Shown here: piece by piece, positions 25,201-32,184 of the stretch
Numbering within the stretch: position 1 is the first letter of the stretch
Layout: each line of letters starts with the position of its first letter
NCBI RefSeq assembly: GCF_022815645.1
Contig: NZ_JALGRO010000010.1
Location: 1 to 64,000, forward strand
Direction of reading: 5' to 3'
Origin: Curtobacterium sp. VKM Ac-2922
Lineage (GTDB): Bacteria > Actinomycetota > Actinomycetes > Actinomycetales > Microbacteriaceae
Length of the DNA stretch: 64,000 nucleotides
The notes under the pieces: model-generated
Seen by the model: only the letters and a program-made list of their open reading frames with translations
What the model was told of the DNA's origin: nothing
The model's database searches: none
Translations under genes and position numbers: made by a program

Positions 25201-25623
25201 TCAGCCGGTGATCCGTCGTACGAGGTCGGTGATGATCGGCCACACGTCGCCGGCCCGGTCGGCCGAGCCGATCGCGACGGTGACGAGCGGGTAGGCCGTC
25301 ACGGCGAGGGTGACCAGGATCGCGAACACGACCGGTACCCATGCCGCCACGCTCCGTCGCCGGGTCACGGCGAGGATCAGCAGGGCGAGGACGATGACCC
25401 CACCCAGGATCGTCACGAGCGTGACGCGGATGAACGGGAACGGCACGAGTCCCGCGGTGGTGGCGGTGACGCCGGCCAGGAACCCGGTCAGCGGCAGGAA
25501 CGCGCCGACGAACAGCAGCAGGACGGCGAGGATGCCGACGACCGTCGCGATCCAGACGCCGCGGGCGCGCGGCGGACGTTCCCGGCCGGATCGCATCCCG
25601 CGGCGGCCGGACCACACGGTCAT
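25201..25623 (-). CDS. Multi-pass membrane protein of the Asp23 cluster
   Basis: This 140-residue protein has a basic N-terminus (WSGRRGMRSGRERPPR) and about four hydrophobic helices. No catalytic motif is visible. Its GTG or ATG start overlaps the stop of the coiled-coil Asp23 gene by 4 bp, so it is translated with it. It may be a membrane partner for that protein. Confidence 0.7.
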   Translation of the reverse strand: MTVWSGRRGMRSGRERPPRARGVWIATVVGILAVLLLFVGAFLPLTGFLAGVTATTAGLVPFPFIRVTLVTILGGVIVLALLILAVTRRRSVAAWVPVVFAILVTLAVTAYPLVTVAIGSADRAGDVWPIITDLVRRITG

Positions 25624-26795
25624 GCGCGTGCGTCCGTGTCGTGCGCCGTCGCTGCGGCGTCGTGTGCGTCGTGCGCTGCGGCCTTGGTCGCGTCCGCGGC
25701 GTGGGCAGCGGCGTCGGCCAGGTCGTCCGCGGCGCGCTCGGTGGCGTCGACGGCGTCCTCGGCTTGGGGGCTGACGGCGTCTCGAGCGTCGTCGGCCTTG
25801 TCGGCCACGGCCTCCGCGGCGTCGTCGGCCTTCGCCGTCGCGGTGTCGACCGCGTCACCGGTCTTGTCGGCGACGACCTCGGCGGCGTCCTCGGCCGCGT
25901 GGCGTGCGTGCTGGGCCGCCTGCTTCGCAGAGTCGGCTGCGTCCTCGGCGGCGTCAGCGGCCTCGCCGGCAGCATCGGACGCCCGGTCGAGCGCGTCCGA
26001 TCCGGCTTCGCGGGCACGGTCGACCGCGTCCGATCCGGCCTCGCGGGCACGGTCCACCGCGTCGGAGCCGGCCTCGCGGGCACGGTCCACCGTCTCGGAC
26101 GCAGAATCGCGCACCTCGGCCGCTGCCGTGCGGGCACGGTCGGCGGTCTCGGACGCGGTGTCGCGCACCTGGTCGAGCGCCTCGGCGGCGGCCTCGCGGG
26201 TCCGGTCGGCGGCGTCACGCATGCGGTCGGCGACGTCGGCCCCGACCTCCTGCGCCTTCGCAGCCGCGTCGGAGGCCGCGGCCTTGACGTTGTCGGCCGC
26301 GTCGGACGCGACGTCCTTGACCCGGTCGGTCGCCTCGGTGGCCTTCTCGCGCACGGTGTCGAGGGCCTCGGAGACCTTCGACGGCTCGTCGTCGAACGGG
26401 CCGTGCACGTCGGTGACCCGCACGTCGACGGTCGCCGGCTGGCCGACCACCTGCGCGACGGCGTGTGCGACCTGTGCGCGGACCTCGTCGGCGACCTTCG
26501 TGACGGGCTCGGGGTAGGTGACGACGAGCGACACCTGCACGTCGAGCGTGCCGTCGGCGTCGTCCACCTTGACGCCCAGGGCGCTGGCGGTCCGGCCGAG
26601 TCGGGAGCGGACCTGGTCGGCCGCGCGTTCGAGCACGCCACCCAGGTGGTGCACGCCGTCGACGCCGATCGCGGTGACTGCTGCGGTGCGTGCTGCGACG
26701 GTGAGGGCGCTGGCGTCCTCGGGCAGTGGTTCGGTCAGCGACGCGGGCAGCGCCACATCGGTGACGTGTGTGCGGGCGTGGGTCTCGTTCTCCAT
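25620..26795 (-). CDS. Asp23/Gls24 domain protein with long repetitive coiled coil
   Basis: This 391-residue protein has an Asp23/Gls24-type domain at about residues 20-125 (TAIGVDGVHHLGG, DVQVSLVVTYPEPV), then about 250 residues of Ala/Asp/Glu/Arg-rich helix. The helix contains perfect 11-residue repeats (DRAREAGSDAV three times running) like LEA-3 or apolipoprotein-type amphipathic helices. The ATG at 26795 has GAGGAGG upstream; the frame is open 66 bp further up. Asp23 proteins form membrane-associated stress layers anchored by AmaP, which is encoded three genes upstream. The helix may bind membrane surface under stress; that role is inferred. Confidence 0.78.
   Translation of the reverse strand: MENETHARTHVTDVALPASLTEPLPEDASALTVAARTAAVTAIGVDGVHHLGGVLERAADQVRSRLGRTASALGVKVDDADGTLDVQVSLVVTYPEPVTKVADEVRAQVAHAVAQVVGQPATVDVRVTDVHGPFDDEPSKVSEALDTVREKATEATDRVKDVASDAADNVKAAASDAAAKAQEVGADVADRMRDAADRTREAAAEALDQVRDTASETADRARTAAAEVRDSASETVDRAREAGSDAVDRAREAGSDAVDRAREAGSDALDRASDAAGEAADAAEDAADSAKQAAQHARHAAEDAAEVVADKTGDAVDTATAKADDAAEAVADKADDARDAVSPQAEDAVDATERAADDLADAAAHAADATKAAAHDAHDAAATAHDTDARA
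25987..26100. repeat. 33-bp tandem coding repeat
   Basis: Three near-identical 33-bp units (TCGCGGGCACGGTC at 26008, 26041 and 26074) encode the 11-residue repeats of the coiled-coil Asp23 protein. Similarity this high at the DNA level suggests recent expansion. Confidence 0.7.
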
Positions 26796-26820
26796 GATGT
26801 CCTCCTCGGTCCGGACAGGA

Positions 26821-26856
26821 GACGACGGGGCACCCGCTGGCGGATGCCCCGTCGTC
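26821..26856. terminator. Hairpin terminator between CsbD and coiled-coil Asp23 genes
   Basis: Perfect 12-bp arms (26821-26832 and 26845-26856) lie just after the CsbD stop. They probably split the cluster into two transcription units, or attenuate. Confidence 0.65.
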
Positions 26857-26870
26857 GTCACTGCAGCTGC

Positions 26871-27044
26871 CTAGTTCTTGAAGACGTCCTTGACGTCCTC
26901 GCCCGTCTTCTTGGCGCTCGCGGCGGCCTGGTCCTTCTTGCCCTCGGCGACCTTGGAGTCGTCGTTGGTCGCGTTGCCCAGGGCCTCCTTGGCCTTGCCG
27001 GCGATGTCCTGAGCAGCGTTCTTGATCTTGTCGTCGAGACCCAT
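26871..27044 (-). CDS. CsbD family stress protein
   Basis: This 57-residue hydrophilic, Lys/Asp/Ala-rich protein reads MGLDDKIKNAAQDIAGKAKEAL and ends GEDVKDVFKN, the usual CsbD pattern. CsbD proteins are small general-stress proteins of unknown mechanism (SigB regulon in Bacillus). AGGAA lies before the ATG. It lies between the AmaP-like and coiled-coil Asp23 genes and has a hairpin terminator directly downstream. Confidence 0.85.
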   Translation of the reverse strand: MGLDDKIKNAAQDIAGKAKEALGNATNDDSKVAEGKKDQAAASAKKTGEDVKDVFKN

Positions 27045-27137
27045 GGTGGGTTCCTTCCGTCGGTCGGGCTGGTTGCCCGGTGTGTCAGATGAGGGTGGGG
27101 TGGGCCGGGAGGCCCGGGGTGCGTCCGATGACCGGTG

Positions 27138-27701
27138 TCAGTGGACGCGGACCGACTTCGCCAGCGCGGAGCGGGTCCCGCCGGTCAGGTGCACGAGCAC
27201 CGGAACGGGGCGGCCGAGGGTGCGGTCGAGCACGCTGAGGGCGTGGTCCACTGCGTCGAGCACGGCGACCGCGTCGCCGCCGCGGCGGACCGCGACGCGG
27301 ATGCGGGCGGCACGCTGCTTCTTGACCTGGTAGACGTCGACCTTCGCGTTGACGACGTCGCCGACACCGCGCAGTTCGTGGTCCACGACGTCACGGACGA
27401 GTGCGACGTTGATGGTGACCGCGTCGTCGCCGGAGCGTTCCCGGACGGCGACGGAGGTACCGCCGCCACCGCGGGTGAAGACCCAGAGCAGCGACAGGAC
27501 GATGACGACGGCGCAGACGACCGCGACGATCCACAGGGATGCCGACGGGACGTCGACGCTCTTGGGGAACGTGATGTACTGCTTGGTCGCGTCGCGGACC
27601 GCCGGCAGCACGCCGGCGCCCATGGCGAGCCCGACCAGGACGGCCACCAGACCCAGGACGAACAGGATGATGCGGTTCATGGTGCGGTTGCTCTTGGTCA
27701 T
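27138..27701 (-). CDS. amaP: Alkaline-shock membrane anchor AmaP-like protein
   Basis: This 187-residue protein has two N-terminal membrane helices (IILFVLGLVAVLVGLAMGAG and LWIVAVVCAVVIVLSLLWVF) and a soluble C-terminal domain. This is the layout of AmaP, which anchors Asp23 to the membrane in Staphylococcus. The soluble part has VRDVVDHELRGVGDVVNAKVDVY, similar to Asp23 strands. Its start overlaps the stop of the DUF6286-type gene by 4 bp. Context with two Asp23 genes supports the call; the actinobacterial role is untested. Confidence 0.72.
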   Translation of the reverse strand: MTKSNRTMNRIILFVLGLVAVLVGLAMGAGVLPAVRDATKQYITFPKSVDVPSASLWIVAVVCAVVIVLSLLWVFTRGGGGTSVAVRERSGDDAVTINVALVRDVVDHELRGVGDVVNAKVDVYQVKKQRAARIRVAVRRGGDAVAVLDAVDHALSVLDRTLGRPVPVLVHLTGGTRSALAKSVRVH

Positions 27702-28273
27702 GACAGCGTCCCCTGTTCTGCGACCCGGACCTTGACGCGGCGACCGAAGCGCTCGTCGAGGTGGGAGAGGCGTTCCTGCACGGCGGACTGCACCGCGGAC
27801 TCGTTGACGGCCATGCCGGAGACCGGGACGACCCGGACCTCGGTGGTGGTGCCGCGCGAGCTGGCCGAGGTGTTGCCCTCGGGCACGCCGGCGGCGGAGC
27901 TCGCGGCGTTGGCGGCGGTGGCTGCGATGATGCGGGTGTCGATGACGACGGCACCGCGGTCGTGCGGCACCACCGATCGGTGCTGACGGCCGGGCTTGAG
28001 GGCCAGGACGATCAGGACGATGCCCAGGACCACGAGGACGACGGCGATCACCTCGGCGATCGTGACGAACGTGGCATCCGGACGGAGTGCCGCGTCCACG
28101 GCGGTCTGCGGGTCCGCCAGGAGCGGAGCCGAGCCGACTGCGCGCAGGACCGACTCGGTGCCGATCCAGGCGGCCACCAGGACGAGGACCACGAGCGCGA
28201 TCGACACCGCGGTCGACCGGGAGCTGTGGATGCTCCGGCGACGGATGCGACGCTCGACGCTGTTGTTGCTCAT
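27698..28273 (-). CDS. DUF6286-type membrane protein of the Asp23 cluster
   Basis: This 191-residue protein has a basic N-terminus, two membrane helices (SIALVVLVLVAAWIG; VTIAEVIAVVLVVLGIVLIVLAL) with a short extracytoplasmic loop between them, and a C-terminal soluble domain (VQERLSHLDERFGRRVKVRV). The architecture parallels the AmaP-like neighbour, suggesting duplication. The ATG at 28273 is preceded by GGTAGGAGAC-like SD sequence. It is translationally coupled to the AmaP-like gene. Function unknown. Confidence 0.72.
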   Translation of the reverse strand: MSNNSVERRIRRRSIHSSRSTAVSIALVVLVLVAAWIGTESVLRAVGSAPLLADPQTAVDAALRPDATFVTIAEVIAVVLVVLGIVLIVLALKPGRQHRSVVPHDRGAVVIDTRIIAATAANAASSAAGVPEGNTSASSRGTTTEVRVVPVSGMAVNESAVQSAVQERLSHLDERFGRRVKVRVAEQGTLS

Positions 28274-28281
28274 GATGTCTC

Positions 28282-28629
28282 CTACCGGACTCGGGTGTCG
28301 CGCTCGCGCACGATCCCGGTCAGCTCGATGTGGGCACTGCCGACCTGACGGCCGGTGAGGGCGCCCACGCGGTCCTTGACCTCGGACGCGGCAGCGATCG
28401 ATCGGCCGACGATGTCGTCGGACGCCGCGATCGGCCCCGTGATGTCGAGGGCGAGGAGGCCACGGTGGTCGCCGAGGGCGACGCGGACCTGCTTGGCCGG
28501 AGCGCCGAGGCGCTCGGCGGCGACGGCGCGGGCGCACGAGGTCAGGGCCCGCGCCGTGATCTCGACGCGGCCCGGGACGTCCGAACCACCGATCTCGGCG
28601 CGGCCCGGGACGACCGGGCCGCCGGTCAC
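28282..28629 (-). CDS. Small Asp23-like soluble protein
   Basis: This 115-residue protein is without membrane helices. The text GRVEITARALTSCARAVAAERLG and VALDITGPIA-type strands resemble a divergent or shortened Asp23 domain. It starts at a GTG that overlaps the stop of the upstream small membrane protein (GTGA). No earlier start fits. It is probably part of the same envelope-stress complex; function inferred from context only. Confidence 0.65.
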   Translation of the reverse strand: MTGGPVVPGRAEIGGSDVPGRVEITARALTSCARAVAAERLGAPAKQVRVALGDHRGLLALDITGPIAASDDIVGRSIAAASEVKDRVGALTGRQVGSAHIELTGIVRERDTRVR

Positions 28630-28817
28630 CGGGAGCTCCGGCGTCCGGTCAGCACGTCGGTCAGGGCGCCGCGGTCGATCTTGCCGGACACGAGGGCTGC
28701 GACGAGCGCACCGATCGCACCGAAGACGATGACCAGGACGAAGCCCCAGAACCCGAACTGCAGTGCGACGACTGCCAGGATGGCGCCGATCAGGGCGCCG
28801 CTCAGTGTGTTGCTCAT
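28626..28817 (-). CDS. DUF2273-like small membrane protein
   Basis: This 63-residue protein has two closely spaced hydrophobic helices with GxxxG-like spacing (GALIGAILAVVALQFGFWGF, VFGAIGALVAALVSGKI). Proteins of this size and pattern accompany Asp23/AmaP genes in firmicutes and actinobacteria. It overlaps both neighbours by 4 bp, so three genes are translationally coupled here. Confidence 0.72.
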   Translation of the reverse strand: MSNTLSGALIGAILAVVALQFGFWGFVLVIVFGAIGALVAALVSGKIDRGALTDVLTGRRSSR

Positions 28818-29269
28818 GCGACTCGCGACTCCTTCTTGTCGTCGTCGTTGTCGTCGTCACCCGGGATGTAGACGTCCTGGACGGTGACGTTGACCTCGGC
28901 GACCTCCATGCCGACGATCTGCTCGAGCGCACGGGCGACCGACGAGCGGACGCCGTCGGCGACCTGCTGCAGCGGCACCGGGTACTCGGCGACGATCACG
29001 ATGTCTGCGGCGACCTGCTTCTCGCCGACCTCGACCTTGACGCCCTGGCCCAGGTCACGCTGGCCGATGGCGTCGCGGATGGCGCCGATGGCGCGGGCTG
29101 CGCCGCCGCCGAGTCCGTGCACGCCGTTGACCTCACGGGCGGCGATGCCGGCGACCTTCGAGACGACGGTGTCGTCGATGACGGTCTTGCCGGTGGTCGT
29201 GCCGGTGGTGTTCTGCGCACGCGTCGCCGGGGTGGCGGTCGTGGCGGTGGTGTTCGTGGTGTCGGCCAT
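28814..29269 (-). CDS. Asp23/Gls24 family envelope stress response protein
   Basis: This 151-residue protein has a Thr/Ala-rich N-terminus and then a full Asp23 domain: VIDDTVVSKVAGIAAREVNGVHGLGGG (about residues 33-60) and VIVAEYPVPLQQVADGVRSSV. It ends in an Asp/Lys-rich acidic tail. Asp23 is an abundant membrane-associated protein that responds to alkaline and cell-wall stress. The ATG at 29269 has AAGGAG upstream; the frame is open 51 bp further. It heads the minus-strand stress cluster. No clear promoter was found in the 160-bp spacer to the AraC gene. Confidence 0.85.
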   Translation of the reverse strand: MADTTNTTATTATPATRAQNTTGTTTGKTVIDDTVVSKVAGIAAREVNGVHGLGGGAARAIGAIRDAIGQRDLGQGVKVEVGEKQVAADIVIVAEYPVPLQQVADGVRSSVARALEQIVGMEVAEVNVTVQDVYIPGDDDNDDDKKESRVA

Positions 29270-29429
29270 GGGGTCTCCTTCCGATGTGCCCGCCGGGTGT
29301 TCCCAGCGGTTGCTGTTCACGGATGAGACGGGCTGACTCAGAGAGAAGTCACGCCGCCGTCACGCTTCCCAGGGACCTGCCAGACTCGGGCCGTTCCGCC
29401 GCTGGTTTGTCCCCCGGATGCCGGAGGGG

Positions 29430-30626
29430 TCAGTGGTCGACGCGTTTTTCGTCCGCCGCGTTGCGCTCTGCACGTTCCGCGCGGACATGGCGCACCCGGG
29501 CCATCGGGCTGGTTCCGCACTCGGCCTGGAACAGCTGCTGCAGCCGGCGCGGACGTACCCCGGCGGCATCGGCGATGCGCTCCACGGTGAGTGCCTCGTC
29601 GGCGTGGTCCTCGATGAACGACAGGGCTCGGCGGACCCGGGCGGACACGGTGCCGTTCTCCGGCCGGGGGCCTCGTGCCGCGCGGATGGTCGCGCTGGGG
29701 CTCTCGGCGAACCGCTCGCGGTAGGCGGTGGCGAAGCGTCCCGGGTTCGAGAACCCCCACGCGCTCGCGACGTCCGCCACGCCGCCTTCCCCCACACCGT
29801 GCAGCAGGGACCGGCGCGCCTCGTCCAGCCGGTGGTCGCGCAGGAAGCGGCTCGGGGTGACCCCGAGGGTGCGGACGAAGACGTCCTGCAGACTGCGTTC
29901 GGACAGCCCCGCGGCGTCGGCGATCGCGCGGACGGCCGGCCGCTCGCGCGCGTGCTCCTCGATGAACCGGATCGCGTCGCGCAGGCGGTTGGCCACGGGG
30001 ACGTCGTCGCCGCGGTCGCGCAGGGGGAAGGTGTCGAGGACGACGACCGCGAGCCGGCGGTTCAACGCGGTCCGCATGGCGCCCTGCACGCGGTCGTCCA
30101 TCAGCGCGGGGCTCAGCTCGCGGATCAGCCGACGCAGGGGCTCGCGGCGGGCGATCACCTCGTCCTGCTGCTCGAACAGCATCGGGCCCTCGGGCTGGTG
30201 GTACCCGAGCTCGCGCCCGACGCGTCGCAGGAACGCATCCGCCAGGTGCACGCCGTTGTAGATCGTCTCCTCGGACTCGAACCGGTACGCCTCGGACGCC
30301 GAGGCGATGTACGGCGATCCCGGCCGCACGACACGGACCCGGTCGGCGAAGTGCATCTCGAGGTGTCCCTGTGCGAGCCAGAAGACGACGTGGTCCTCGC
30401 GCGGACCGATCACGCCCGTCCGACGACCGCCCGTGGCGCGCATCGTCCGCAGCGACAGGTCGTCGTCGCCCACGACCAGGTACTCGTAGTGCGTGCCCGG
30501 CGCGACGTACGTGTCGGACGCGAAGTCCGACCCGCCGTACTCCGAGGTGAAGATCGTGTCGTAGCCCGAGCCGTCGTCGTCCGTGAACCGCTGCTTGCGG
30601 AATCCGTTGCTGGACGACGTGCTCAC
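29430..30626 (-). CDS. AraC family transcriptional regulator with an extra HTH unit
   Basis: This is a 398-residue regulator. Residues 1-200 form a sensing domain (EDHVVFWLAQGHLEMHF region) of the cupin-like or AraC-ligand-binding type. A complete AraC DNA-binding domain follows at about residues 212-320, with both helix-turn-helices (RAIADAAGLSERSLQDVF; VADVASAWGFSNPGRFATAY). After it comes a second, partial copy (SFIEDHADEALTVERIADAAGVRPRRLQQLF) holding only the first HTH. This additional C-terminal unit is unusual. The target is unknown; the gene lies between the Asp23 cluster and a lipoprotein gene. Confidence 0.82.
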   Translation of the reverse strand: MSTSSSNGFRKQRFTDDDGSGYDTIFTSEYGGSDFASDTYVAPGTHYEYLVVGDDDLSLRTMRATGGRRTGVIGPREDHVVFWLAQGHLEMHFADRVRVVRPGSPYIASASEAYRFESEETIYNGVHLADAFLRRVGRELGYHQPEGPMLFEQQDEVIARREPLRRLIRELSPALMDDRVQGAMRTALNRRLAVVVLDTFPLRDRGDDVPVANRLRDAIRFIEEHARERPAVRAIADAAGLSERSLQDVFVRTLGVTPSRFLRDHRLDEARRSLLHGVGEGGVADVASAWGFSNPGRFATAYRERFAESPSATIRAARGPRPENGTVSARVRRALSFIEDHADEALTVERIADAAGVRPRRLQQLFQAECGTSPMARVRHVRAERAERNAADEKRVDH

Positions 30627-30650
30627 ACCGACATCTTCACATCCCGGTCG

Positions 30651-31346
30651 TCAGGATGTCGCCTGTCCCTCGGGAACGAGTGCCTGGACGGACAGCAGCG
30701 TGGCGCCGGACCCGCGGCACGCGGTGTACGCGGTCTCCTTGACGAAGAGCGACTGCTTCGAGCCGGGCGGGTACACGCGGAAGCCGTCCGGCGACGTCTG
30801 GCCGCAGTCCGCCACGTCGTAGTTGCCGGCCTGCCCGATCTTCAGCGGGGCGACGGCCGCCTGACCGCTGGCCAGGGTGACGGTCGGGTGCGGAGACCCC
30901 TGCTCCTGGGTCGCCGCAGCGCCGATCTGGGTGCCGTTGCCCCCGCCGACGAACGAGACGCCCGGCCACCCCTGCAGCGTGCAGGTCGTGGACCCGGTGT
31001 TGGTGAGCACGAGGTGGACGTCCACGCTGCCGGCCGCGCCACCGCCGCCCGGCGCGATGGATCCGGTCAGGTCCCCGGTGGCGCAGCGACCGGACGCCGA
31101 GCCACCCGACGTTCCCGAACCGCCGGACGCCCCGTCCCCGCCGTTCGTCGCGCTGCCCTGCGACGGGGACGGCGCCGACGATCCCCCCGTCGGCGATCCC
31201 CCCGCCGACGGGGCCGCGGTCACCGTCGTCGTCGCGGTGGCGGTGGGCGTGCCGCCGGTGCTGCCGCCCGACGAGCAGCCGGCCAGGGCCCCGGCGGCCG
31301 CCAGGGCGAGGAGTCCGGTCACGAGTGGTCGTCTGCTGCGGTGCAT
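30651..31346 (-). CDS. DUF4232-type lipoprotein
   Basis: This 231-residue lipoprotein has a signal peptide ending in the lipobox LAGC (Cys about residue 23). A Ser/Gly/Thr/Pro-rich linker of about 65 residues follows, then a beta-sandwich with SVDVHLVLTNTGSTTCTLQGWPGVSF, the DUF4232 hallmark, and paired cysteines. It is anchored in the outer face of the membrane. The ATG at 31346 gives the proper signal; the frame is open further upstream. The AraC gene is 24 bp downstream in the same direction, so the two may be cotranscribed. Confidence 0.85.
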   Translation of the reverse strand: MHRSRRPLVTGLLALAAAGALAGCSSGGSTGGTPTATATTTVTAAPSAGGSPTGGSSAPSPSQGSATNGGDGASGGSGTSGGSASGRCATGDLTGSIAPGGGGAAGSVDVHLVLTNTGSTTCTLQGWPGVSFVGGGNGTQIGAAATQEQGSPHPTVTLASGQAAVAPLKIGQAGNYDVADCGQTSPDGFRVYPPGSKQSLFVKETAYTACRGSGATLLSVQALVPEGQATS

Positions 31347-31457
31347 GTCCCACACGAAACCACTTCCACCGCGGTACGTCCGAGGGCGCACTCAGGGTCC
31401 ACGAGCACACTCGCGAGCGGACGGCGCAGTGGCCGTCCCAGACCTGGAGGATCCACC

Positions 31458-31754
31458 ATGGCAGGCAAGCACGAGCAGATCCGCGGCGAATCGGACCGGT
31501 CGGACGGTGTCGAGACGCGAGCAGGGGCCTTCACGGACAGCGACATCCCCGGCGAGCCGACGGTGCACTCCGACGAACCGGTGGGCGAGTTCGTCGGCAG
31601 CGACATCCCCGGCGAGGACGTCCCCACGACCACCGGCACCGACGGCGAGTACGTCGAGTCGGACATCCCGGGCGAGAACGAGCCGCGTCTCTCCGACGAG
31701 GTCGGTCACTACGTCGACTCCGGGACCGGCACCGACGACACCGAGAACGGCTAG
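31458..31754 (+). CDS. Small acidic protein with SDIPGE repeats
   Basis: This 98-residue hydrophilic, acidic protein starts at an ATG preceded by CTGGAGG. It contains three copies of SDIPGE in DSDIPGE, GSDIPGE and ESDIPGE, spaced about 20 residues, plus a fourth related end (YVDSGTGTD). Each copy follows a G-E/A-F/Y-V/T segment, so the unit is about 20 residues. No known family recognised; probably intrinsically disordered. The last 4 bp overlap the convergent NUDIX gene. Confidence 0.75.
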   Translation: MAGKHEQIRGESDRSDGVETRAGAFTDSDIPGEPTVHSDEPVGEFVGSDIPGEDVPTTTGTDGEYVESDIPGENEPRLSDEVGHYVDSGTGTDDTENG

Positions 31755-32149
31755 CCGCGCGACGGTCCGTCGAGCAGACCCGCATCCACGAGCAGGCGCA
31801 GCGTCGCCACGCCGGCGGGTGGGCACCGGTCCGCATCGTCGGCAGTCACCCATTCGACGGCGTCCACCTCGGCCGACGCGACCGGCGTTGCCGCGTCCAG
31901 CGTGCCCGGTGACCGGGCGAGGAACAGCGTCATCGCGACCACCGTGCCCGGCGCCTGTCCGTGCGCGGGTTCGGTGACCACGGCGAACTCGTCGACGTCG
32001 GCGGCGGTCACCACCAGCCCGGTCTCCTCGTGGGCTTCGCGGATCGCCGCCTGCACCGCGGTCTCCCCGGGTTCGACCTTGCCGCCGGGCAGGTACAGCA
32101 CGTCGCGCCCACGGGCGCGGACCATGAGCACGTGGCCCTCACGCAGCAA
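31751..32149 (-). CDS. NUDIX hydrolase
   Basis: This NUDIX enzyme of about 132 residues has the motif GGKVEPGETAVQAAIREAHEETGL shown by its G, E, REAHEE and G residues. The only standard start in frame after the nearest upstream stop is a TTG at 32149, apart from an ATG eight codons inside the first strand. The upstream codons still read like a NUDIX strand (VSALLLL), so the true start may be non-canonical or the N-terminus short. It lies 35 bp after hemA on the same strand. Substrate unknown; MutT-like sanitising is possible. Confidence 0.75.
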   Translation of the reverse strand: MLREGHVLMVRARGRDVLYLPGGKVEPGETAVQAAIREAHEETGLVVTAADVDEFAVVTEPAHGQAPGTVVAMTLFLARSPGTLDAATPVASAEVDAVEWVTADDADRCPPAGVATLRLLVDAGLLDGPSRG

Positions 32150-32184
32150 CAGCAGCGCGCTGACCCGCAGGACGGACGGGAGGC

